DNA from: Flavobacteriales bacterium
Lineage (GTDB): Bacteria > Bacteroidota > Bacteroidia > Flavobacteriales_F > PHOS-HE28
Length of the DNA: 26,073 bases
Reading direction: 5' to 3'
NCBI GenBank assembly: GCA_016702645.1
Contig: JADJDP010000055.1
Location: forward strand, 1-26,073
In this document: piece after piece, positions 1 through 7,642 of the stretch
Position numbering within the stretch: the stretch's first letter is position 1
Layout of the letters: each line of letters begins with the position of its first letter
The notes under the pieces: model-generated
Database searches by the model: none
Told to the model about the DNA's origin: nothing
Seen by the model: the letters and a program-made list of their open reading frames with translations, nothing else
Position numbers and translations under genes: made by a program

Positions 1-300
1 TCTTCATCCGCGACAAGGGCCGTCTGCTGAAAGTCGACATCGACGAGATCCACTACGCGGAAGCGGACGACAACTACGTGACTCTTCACCCCTGGGAGGA
101 GGTACGTTATCCCCAGTACGCTCACTGCAGTGGAAGAAAGCTCAAGCCCGCACCACCTGCGCATCCACCGCAGTTACCTTGTCGACCTGCGGAAAGTCAC
201 GGCGGTGGAGGAAGGTTACGTGCGCATCGGCCCCCAGAGCATTCCCATGGGCAAGACGCACAAGGAGGCACTCATGGCGGGATACGGACGTGCTCTGGAC
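1..300 (+). CDS. LytTR-domain response regulator, C-terminal part (5' truncated, frameshifted)
   Basis: The window opens inside a gene whose readable part is a LytTR DNA-binding domain. Frame 3 gives IDEIHYAEADDNYVTLH, the usual 'I..IEA.DNY..' start of the domain. After an indel near 115-130, frame 1 continues with LRIHRSYLVDLRKV and IPMGKTHKEAL, the conserved RIHRSYLVN and IPIGKTYK blocks. The N-terminal part, probably a receiver domain, lies outside the window. No stop is found in the expected place near 280-300, so a second indel near the end is likely and the end is approximate. LytTR proteins bind tandem direct repeats, and such a pair lies directly downstream (300-332). The family call is firm; the partner kinase and full domain layout are unknown. 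Confidence 0.8.
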
Positions 301-332
301 GTTCACCCAATTGTCCGTCGTTCACCCGATCG
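300..332 (+). promoter_or_regulatory. Putative LytTR operator A (tandem CGTTCACCC repeats)
   Basis: CGTTCACCCAATTG (300-313) and CGTTCACCCGATCG (319-332) form a direct repeat with a 19 bp period. A possible -7 element CACGTTCG (359-366) starts 26 nt after the repeat, and the ATG at 387 follows 20 nt later. The same arrangement recurs at 5720-5755 and 7554-7588. LytTR regulators such as AgrA and AlgR bind paired direct repeats about two helical turns apart, and the AlgR half-site CCGTTCGTC resembles this one. Assigning the site to a LytTR protein is inference. Confidence 0.6.
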
Positions 333-386
333 GTGTGCTGGACGCCGCCGATGGCTTCCACGTTCGTGGCACCAACGCCCACGTCC

Positions 387-1697
387 ATGCGCACCCGTAC
401 CGCCCTTCTACTCGCCGCCATCTGCCTCTCGGTCCTGGCGGCCTACGCCCAACCCACCGATGCCCAGATCCTGAAGGACATCGCGAGCCCCAAGCAGTTG
501 AAGGTGGAGCTGGTGAAGGGCACCACCAAGAAGGTGTGGAGCGATACGCATGCTCAATGGTTCTGGGAGCGCGGCGCCACCATCTGGCTGCCGGCCGATG
601 TGCCGGAGTTCCCCAACGCCAAAGTGGTGGTGTACGGTTCGCGCGCTACCACACCGGTAACCCGCCCAGCTACCGCGAATGGAAGACCAGTCTCAACGAG
701 TACGAAGGATTCCCGCGCCCACCAAGGAGGAGATCGCTGGCGCACGCCCGCAAATACCTGAAGGACTTCGTGGGCGAATACCGCTACAACCGCATGGTGG
801 ACCTGAGGAGCATCGCGGTGGCCGCCGATCCGAAGACCGTGTGGCACACGCCGCTCTCGTTCAGCATGGAGTTCGAGGTGGTGGCCGATGTGATCATCAG
901 CGATGTGGAAGTGGCCACGGAAAGCACGCGGCAGGAGACGCGCTTCTACCGCGAGAAGGTGAGCGACCCGTGGCGGTCGTTCATGGTAACGGTGGAGCGC
1001 GATGTGCGCCACGAGAACAAGCGCAGCTATTCGCCGGAGGATATCCGCGCGATGGAGACCATCGGCAGCCGGGAGATGGAAAGCCAGGCACAAGCCGACT
1101 TGGCTGCGTTGGGCGATGTGACGATCCCCGAATTCTCGCGCGACGTGGATGTGTTCATGCACACCCACAAGGTGCTACGCGAGGGCACGGCAGCGCAGTT
1201 CGAGGCCTACCTCATCCGCATGCTGGCGCCCGTGTATTTCGTGGAAGGCAGCACCACGCGCCTCACACCCCAAGGTGCCGACCTCGTGAACAAAGCGGTG
1301 AACGCAGCCTTCAAAGGCAAGAGCACCTACGCGCAGCAGTACTGCCCCGATCCCGGGGTGAAGAGCCAGCAGACCAATGGCATGGAGTGGTGGAACGCCA
1401 CGCAGGACGCGCATGTGCGCATGGCCCTGACGAAAGCAGGAGGCGCATGGAAGAACGGCCAGAAAACCGGAGAGACCTTCAAGATCGCGCGCTGGAAGTA
1501 TGGATGCTCACCAGCGCCGACGACATCGCGCGGATCATCAGTTACGAGCCGGGCATGCTGTGCAAGGAAGTACCGCGCCCGTATCTTCCGACGGCCCGAA
1601 CATGTCGGACCAGGGCGGCGCTCCACCGCAACAGTCCGGTGGTAGCGACATCCTGAAGAAGGGCAAAGGCCTCCTGAACAAACTCACCACACCATGA
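387..1697 (+). CDS. Exported protein of unknown function (frameshifted)
   Basis: The start ATG at 387 begins a clear signal peptide, MRTRTALLLAAICLSVLAAY followed by AQ, the common Bacteroidota cleavage context. The mature protein (about 415 residues) has no domain I recognise. Readable segments are LKVELVKGTTKKVWSDTH, a long middle block around 755-1500 with DPKTVWHTPLSFSMEFEVVA, and a Gln/Gly/Pro-rich tail ending ILKKGKGLLNKLTTP. Coding moves through frames 3, 2, 1 and 3, so at least three indels are present (near 640-750, 1500 and 1580). The stop TGA overlaps the next gene's ATG (ATGA at 1694), which indicates translational coupling with the beta-helix protein downstream. LytTR operator A lies just upstream. 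I see no T9SS sorting domain, so a periplasmic location is as likely as the cell surface. Confidence 0.7.
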
Positions 1698-3549
1698 AAC
1701 AACTCGCCGCTCTTCTCGTCCTCTTCGGCGCACCGCTCCCTCACGGTGGCGCAGCTCACCGGCACCAAGACCATCGGCGGGGCCAACCCCGACTACGCCA
1801 CCATCACGGCCGCCGTCACCGCACTGATGAACCAAGGGGCCACCGGCAACCTCACCTTCAACATCCGGCCCGGCACCTACACCGGGCAATACACTGTGGG
1901 GGCCGTGCCCGGCAACTACGGCACCATCACCTTCAAGAGCGAGAACAACATCGCCTAGGCCGTGGTGCTGGAGTTCGACGCCACGACCACCATCGGACAA
2001 CTTCATCTTCTTGCTCGACGGTACCGACGGCCGTAGTGCTTGGAGAAACTCACCTTCCGACCGCTGGACTCCTTCTACGCGGGCCGTTGTGTTCCAGAAC
2101 GGGCTCGAGGTGCTCACCATCTCCGCATTGCGTGTTCGATGGCAGCACCAACCCGACCAGGCGCCGGACTTCGAGCGCATCCTGGTGCGGTGCGACCAGA
2201 ACAACACGGGCAACACCGACAACAACCCGCAGGATGTGCTCATCATCGACAACACGTTCCTCAACGGATACGAGGCCATCCACCTCGATGCCTAGGGTGA
2301 CTTCGGCTCCGCGCATCAAGGGCTGATCATCACCGGCAACACGTTCACGGACCAGTACGCCACGGGCATCACTGCTCAACAATTGCCGTAGCTCCATCGG
2401 CGACAATCTGCTTCACCACGCAAGTCGGGGACTGCTACATCGGCATCCGCACGGGCTTTTTCGACAGCGGCAGCCAGATCCGCCGCAACCACGTGCGGGC
2501 CTATGCCACCAGCGGCTGCACGGGCATCGAGGTCGGCAATACGCAGAACACCACGGGCAACATGATCAGCGACAACATGGTGTACTGCACGGCGCCGGCG
2601 ATGTGGGGGGCCTGGCCGTGTACAACCTGTGGGACATGAAGATCGTGCACAACAGTGTGCTGATAGGTGCAGGAAACGAGTTCCAGAGCTATGCCTTCTA
2701 CCACCTGAGCGGCTTCCCCGATGGGCAGGATGCGCTCGTGCGGAACAACATCTTCGCGAACGCCGCGGGCGGACATGGCCTACAATGTGGACGTGGCGGG
2801 CAACGTGGCCGTCGAGGACCATAACTGCCTCTTCACCACGGGGCGCACCTCAGCTCGGTGGGCAGCGGCTTCTACGCTGACCTCGCTGCACACCAGGCCG
2901 GCACAGGCATGGGTGCGGGCGACACGGACATCGATCCCGTATTCCCCATTCAGCCCGACCTGCACCTGAACGGCTGCGCCATGGACGACCTGGGCGAGTA
3001 CTTCTTCGTGGTGCGGCAGCGACATCGATGGCGATGCGCGCGGCAACCCCGTGTGCGACATGGGTGCCGATGAGTTCTCCTGCAAGCACCAACGCGATAG
3101 GCGCCACCATCACCATCCTCGCCAGCGACCTGCCCTACGACTCGGGCTCCTGCGCAACGTTCAATGCATACACGTGGAGCACCGGCGCCACCTCGCCCCA
3201 CCACCCCTGGATCACCGCCGGAGGCAGCTACAGCTGCGACGTTCTGGATGCCGAACTGCTGCAGCTATCAACATCACCGTGGTGGTGGACATCAACTACC
3301 AACGTGGCGGAAGCTTTGCGGAGATCGCTATCCTGCTCTTCCCGTACCGGCCAGCGACCTGTTGAACGTGTCAGGACTGGTCGCGGGGCAGCGCTATGAA
3401 GTGCTGGACGTGCAAGGGCGCACCGTTCTCACGGGAACCGCCGGCAGCCGACTATGAGGATCGATGTGCGTGGCCTCAGCCCGGCATGCACCTGCTGCGT
3501 TGGAACGGAATGGAACGCATCGCGCACAATGCGCTTCATCAAACAGTGA
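1694..3549 (+). CDS. T9SS-secreted right-handed beta-helix protein (heavily frameshifted)
   Basis: The N-terminus MKQLAALLVLFGA is a signal peptide whose cleavage site (VAQ) is reached after an indel near 1735. The first mature residues, LTGTKTIGG.NPDYATITAA then GNLTFNIRPGTYTGQYTVG, match the opening of the beta-helix modules in the gene at 7643. Asn-rich strand turns follow, such as DVLIIDNTFLNGYEAI and LIITGNTFTDQYATGI. Near 2955-3080 a closing motif is readable as DLHLNG...SDIDGDARGNPVCDMGADEF. The C-terminus (about 3355-3549), LLNVSGLVAGQRYEVLDVQG to MRFIKQ, is a type A T9SS sorting domain that directs export across the outer membrane. In-frame TAG codons at 1956 and 2293 and many frame changes break the reading frame. 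It overlaps the upstream gene by 4 nt and is followed after 3 nt by the LytTR gene. The ligand or substrate cannot be told. Confidence 0.75.
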
Positions 3550-3552
3550 TCG

Positions 3553-3876
3553 ATGTCGCCGACGGGCAAAGCGGTCTTCGTGCGCGACGGGCGGCAATGG
3601 AGCCGCGTTGCCGTGAGCGAGGTGCTGTACCTGGAAGCCGATGACAATAGCACCACCGTCCACACCACCTCGCGCACCTTCATAGTGCCGCGCATGCTGA
3701 AGGAAGTGCTGGATACCGTGGCCGATGAACGCATCCAGCGCATCCACCGTTGCCACGCGGTGAACCTGGAGCGTGTGCAGGCCGTGAGCGACAACGGATT
3801 GCACGTGGGCGACAAGTGGTTGCCGATCGGGCGGAGCTTCCGCGGTGAAGTGTTGAAGATGCTGCGGATGATGTGA
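3553..3876 (+). CDS. Stand-alone LytTR-domain DNA-binding protein
   Basis: This intact 107-residue protein is almost entirely a LytTR domain. VAVSEVLYLEADDNSTTVHT is the domain start, FIVPRMLKEVLD the middle helix, and RIQRIHRCHAVNLERVQAVS with WLPIGRSFRGEVL the conserved RxHRxxxVN and PIGR blocks. There is no N-terminal receiver domain, so it cannot be phosphorylated in the usual way; activity may depend on expression level or on a partner protein. It starts 3 nt after the upstream T9SS gene and ends 36 nt before the sensor kinase, so the three are probably co-transcribed. It is a good candidate for the protein that binds the paired CGTTCRCCC repeats at 300, 5720 and 7554. The family call is firm; the target is inference. 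Confidence 0.88.
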   Translation: MSPTGKAVFVRDGRQWSRVAVSEVLYLEADDNSTTVHTTSRTFIVPRMLKEVLDTVADERIQRIHRCHAVNLERVQAVSDNGLHVGDKWLPIGRSFRGEVLKMLRMM

Positions 3877-3912
3877 GGGTGGCGATGTGCGTGGTTTCCG
3901 CATCTTGCCGCC

Positions 3913-5707
3913 ATGCGCCATCTCGCCTTTGCTTGCTCTGTTGATCGCGCACAGGCGCAGGCCCAGCTCGACAGCCTGCTGCGCGTGCGCGATGCGTTGC
4001 CGCAGGACACGTCTCGGCTGGGGGTGCTAACCGAGCTGCTGCGCGCCACCGTGTTCAATGATCCCGACAGCGCATTGGTCTTCGCTGCGGAATACAGGAG
4101 CATCGCTGAACGTAGCGGCATCGATCTGGAGATCGGCAAAGGGCACAACTACACCGGTATGTGCTACACCAGCCGCAGTGAGCACGATGAAGCCTTGCGG
4201 CACTACCTCGCTGCCGTGCCCTACTTCGAGCGCGGTGGCGATCCATGGTACGAAGCCATGGCGCACAACAACATCGGGTCGATCCACGAGAAGATGCGGC
4301 GCTACGACAAGGCGAACGACCGAGTTCGAGCTGGCGCTGAACGGATTCCTGGGCATCCCCGACACGGTGTGGATCGCGAACGTGTCCAACAACCTGGGCA
4401 ACCTACTCTACGAGGAAGGTCGGTTCGACAGCTCCGTGGTGTACTACCGGCATGGCCAATGATCTGCTCACCGGTCTCGGGCATGGATACCAATACGCGG
4501 CCACCACACGGATGAACCTGAGCAATGCGCTGGGCGAGCTAGGGCGCACCTGGATGAAGCCTTGGCGATGATGCGCAGTGCGCAAGCGGTGATGCCCGAA
4601 GGAGAGGATGAGAACACTCGGGCCAACATCCTGGCCAACCTCGGTCGCTTGCACGGACTGGTCGGCGATGCGGACAGCGCTGTGTTCTACCTGCGCGCTG
4701 GACTGAACTGGCCAGCGCACACAAGCGCGATCGGTAGAGGCCAATGCGCATGAGTTCCTCAGCGCGTTCTTCGAGGAGCGCGGCGCCATCGATTCGGCCT
4801 ACCGCCACCACAAGTTGGCCACCGGGTTGCGCGACAGCATCTTCAGTGAGGAGAGCAGCGCCCGCATCGCCGAGATGCAGGAGAAGTACGAAAGCGGAAA
4901 GAAGGACGTGCTCATTGCGGAAGGCAACGCGCAGTTGGAACGGCGCGCGCTCACCATCAAGGCCATCGCAGTGGGTGCGGTGCTGTTCCTGGTGGCTGCG
5001 CTCTTCGCCTTCCGCGCCTACCGGGTGAAGCGCAAAGGCGAGGCCGAGGTGACACGCCAGAAGCAGGTGATCGAAGCGCAATTGAAGGAGAAGGAATTGC
5101 TCTTGCGCGAGATCCACCACCGCGTGAAGAACAACCTGCAAACGGTGAGCAGCTTGCTCAGCATCCAAGGGCGCGGCATCACCGATGAAACCGCCAAGCA
5201 AGCCGTGAACGACAGCCGCTTGCGCGTGAAGAGCATGGCGCTGATCCATCAGGACCTCTACCGCGAAGGCGACCTTACCGGCGTGCAGATGGAGGACTAC
5301 GTGGCCAAGCTGGCCAACGGACTGGTTACGAGTTACAGCATGTCGGATCGTGTGCAACTTGACCTGCGCGTACACCCCATCAACCTGGATGTGGACACGG
5401 CCGTGCCGCTGGGCCTGATCCTCAACGAGCTGATCACCAACGCCCTGAAGTACGCTTGGCCCGAGGGGCGCTCTGGGCCGGTTGCAGGTGTCCATGGCGG
5501 AAGCAAGGGAAGGCCAACTGCTCGTAGACGTGATCGACGACGGCATCGGCATGAAGGACCCGGCACAAGTCGCGGCGGGCGGCACCGGTTTCGGACTAGG
5601 CATGATCCGCACCTTCGCCAGCAAATTGAAGGCTGAGCATACCATCACCGGCGCGAACGGAACAGCCGTTCGTTTGGTGGTGCGCAATTTCCAAGCGCAC
5701 TGGGTAG
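3913..5707 (+). CDS. TPR-containing HisKA_2-type sensor histidine kinase (frameshifted)
   Basis: The architecture runs signal peptide, tetratricopeptide repeats, one membrane helix, kinase. The N-terminal hydrophobic stretch is split by indels near 3930-3950 (a second frame reads ISPLLALLIA). TPR-like helices follow at 4000-4800, for example NNIGSIHEKMRRYDKAND, NNLGNLLYEEGRFDSSVVYY and ANILANLGRLHGLVGDADSA. The membrane segment is IKAIAVGAVLFLVAALFAF (about 4957-5013). The phospho-acceptor box REIHHRVKNNLQTVSSLLSI (about 5108-5167) is the HisKA_2 signature. The N-box LILNELITNALKYAW, G1 VIDDGIGM and G2 GTGFGLGMIRTF follow, so all catalytic motifs are present. The end at TAG 5705 assumes one deletion, giving a tail RNFKRTG. 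Such kinases sense through a periplasmic TPR region. Pairing with the adjacent LytTR protein is likely from position, although that protein lacks a receiver. Confidence 0.85.
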
Positions 5708-5719
5708 GTCTTCGGCAGG

Positions 5720-5755
5720 CGTTCGCCCATCCGGTCAGTTTCGTTCACCCGATCG
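5720..5755 (+). promoter_or_regulatory. Putative LytTR operator B (tandem CGTTCRCCC repeats)
   Basis: CGTTCGCCCATCCGG (5720-5734) and CGTTCACCCGATCG (5742-5755) form a direct repeat with a 22 bp period, starting 12 nt after the kinase stop. CACTTTCG (5780-5787) fits the -7 element, and the ATG at 5812 is 24 nt further. The spacing to the start codon matches sites A and C closely, and the second half-site is identical to both of theirs. Confidence 0.65.
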
Positions 5756-5811
5756 TCCGGGCGAAGCCAAGGCCAAGGGCACTTTCGCGGCTCACCAATT
5801 GCAATGCAACG

Positions 5812-7499
5812 ATGTCCATGCTTCGCCTTTTCATTCTCCCGGGCGTTCTCACTTTTCCCATGGCATGCATGCCCAGATGAGTGGGAGTTACGTCATTGAT
5901 CCTGCAGGTGGAGATTACCAGAGCGATCAAGACGCATGGGATGACCTGGAGGCCGTCAGGTGTTTGCGGACCTGTCAGCAGCTCCGTTATCGCCGGGTAT
6001 ATACATGCGGACAATTGGTGACTCGGAGCGTCGCGGGGAGCAGCACGAACCTGGTCACCATCAAACCGCAGCACGGGTAACGCCGCATTCGACGTGCATC
6101 TTCGCACGGGATAACCACCGCATCCGGAACATCACACCTGGTCGACCTCGCTGATGTCGCGCATGGCGGATCCGCAGAACACGTCCCCAGCATGGTCGGC
6201 GCGGTACTGGGTGGTCGTGAACCTGGAACCCGATGGATTCCATGGCGCGCTGCCATATCGACCTGAACGGGGATGCCAGGTCCAGGGCCATCCTGGTGCC
6301 GGGGACAATGCCCGACTGCTCGACAACCGCGCAGAGCACTTCCTGCTCTGCTCAGGAACGAGTTGAGCAATTGGGATATCCCGTTACGGGAGCGGTTCGA
6401 CCGGTCTCGGGGAACCTGAAGTGGTCCATTTCGTGAACGGGAACAGGTCCATGGATGCACCACGGCGGTGCGAGGACAATGACGTGGATGGTGTCCCCGA
6501 CGTGAGCATCAGTACATCAAGCAGGCAGTCGGATCACCGTCACAGGAGGCTGTACAGGGAATGGCATCGCTCAGATCGGATTGGTTGTTCGCATCATGGG
6601 AACAAAGTGACTTCGACCGCAGGGGTCTCCTGCCTGGAGGTAGAAGGATTCGTTGGTGTGGCCAACCAGCCGGCTCGCATCATCAACAACATAGCTGTTC
6701 CCGGATCAACCGTGACCGATGGCGCGCCATGGGGCGTTACACTCGCTCTACCTGACGCTCGATGCAGCGCCGCACGCTGACGTCCTCCACAACAGCGCGC
6801 AGGTCACCTTCGATCGACCGAACGTGGTGCAGATCCGGTACGCCGTGGACGGGAATCGGTGCGCTTCAAAGGAACCCATCGTGCGCGCGGCGACGGATGG
6901 CATCGTGCTTAACATCGAAGGCCTGTCTGGTTCCTTCACCATGGCCGGTGACAACTTGTTCGACACACCTGCATCCTACGCGTTCACGCACTCACCTGTA
7001 GGTTCACGCCCCAAGGCCCGGATTGGCAGACTGCGGGCGATCATGCGAACAGTTCGATGAGCGCGGTCCCATTGTTCGTCTCCAAGACCGACCTTCATCT
7101 CACGGCAACTTCACCAGCACGGAATCTGGTACCGTTGAGTACCGGAGTGGTGGATGACTTCGATGGCGAAGCGCGTCCATGGCCGGCGAACAACTTGTCT
7201 GACATGGGTTGCGATGAGTGGGCAACCGGCGTAGGAGGAGGACAGAAGAACGCGTTGGTCGGGAACGAAGACGCTTTCATCGAGGTCTCACCGAATCCGG
7301 CCACTGATCATTTCCGGGTAACGTTCGGTAGCTCGGACAAAACAGCCGTACCAACTCTACAGGGCGACGATGTCCGGTGGTCCAAAGCGGCATGCATCCT
7401 GGCCAGGCCGATACCCGTGGAGCGGCCTGTCGCCCGGGCACTCACTTCCCGCTGCTGCCACAGGTGCCCGGCGCAACAACCCGTTGTGGTGCACACTGA
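5812..7499 (+). CDS. T9SS-secreted beta-helix-like protein (heavily frameshifted)
   Basis: ATG 5812 (or 5818) begins the hydrophobic signal MSMLRLFILPGVLTFPMACM. After an indel the mature start AQMSGSYVIDPAGGDYQSDQ appears, the same opening as the beta-helix modules in the flanking genes. The middle (about 5950-7050) has so many frame changes that no fold can be followed, though pieces such as VEGFVGVANQPARIINNIAV and EGLSGSFTMAGDNLFDTPAS are beta-helix-like. The module-closing motif is clear at about 7086-7224: DLHLTATSPARN then DDFDGEARPW and DMGCDEW. A sorting domain begins at EVSPNPATDHFRVTF (about 7281) and is scrambled before its end. The end at 7499 is approximate. Operator B precedes it, so it is probably its own transcription unit. 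The density of breaks could also mean real decay. Confidence 0.65.
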
Positions 7500-7523
7500 T
7501 CGATCCAGATGCCCTCCGCAGCA

Positions 7524-7557
7524 AACGCCCCGGCGCCTTTACAGGTTCCGGGGCGTT
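7524..7557 (+). terminator. Hairpin terminator after the 5812-7499 gene
   Basis: AACGCCCCGG (7524-7533) and CCGGGGCGTT (7548-7557) are a perfect 10 bp inverted repeat around a 14 nt loop, about 25 nt after the probable end of the upstream gene. There is no T-run after it. The right arm overlaps the first LytTR half-site of operator C. Confidence 0.6.
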
Positions 7558-7588
7558 CACCCATCCGGATCGTTCGTTCACCCGATCG
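7554..7588 (+). promoter_or_regulatory. Putative LytTR operator C (tandem CGTTCACCC repeats)
   Basis: CGTTCACCCATCCGG (7554-7568) and CGTTCACCCGATCG (7575-7588) form a direct repeat with a 21 bp period. GGATTTTG (7615-7622) sits where the -7 element lies in sites A and B, and the ATG at 7643 follows 20 nt later. The first half-site overlaps the right arm of the terminator hairpin. Confidence 0.65.
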
Positions 7589-7642
7589 CGCTGGACACGC
7601 ACCCGGCCTTCGGGGGATTTTGCGGTGCCTTCCCGCTCTCCC

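Noticed and set aside
280..386. Read-through of the LytTR gene into the next gene (no stop found in any of the used frames).
   Set aside because: The domain ends near 280 and the repeated operator begins at 300. A lost stop through an indel is more likely than a fusion.
1956..2295. Two in-frame TAG codons, both in the context GCCTAGG, as possible stop-codon recoding.
   Set aside because: Other genes use TAG as a normal stop, and the same gene has many frameshifts. Consensus errors or decay explain both better.
4539..5687. A 382-residue open frame on the minus strand.
   Set aside because: It lies antisense to the kinase, whose motifs are clear, and shows no known domain. Long antisense frames are expected at this GC content.
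7370..7642. Extended N-terminus of the large T9SS gene, from an earlier in-frame ATG.
   Set aside because: That stretch covers the tail of the upstream gene, a terminator and operator C. The signal peptide begins at 7643.
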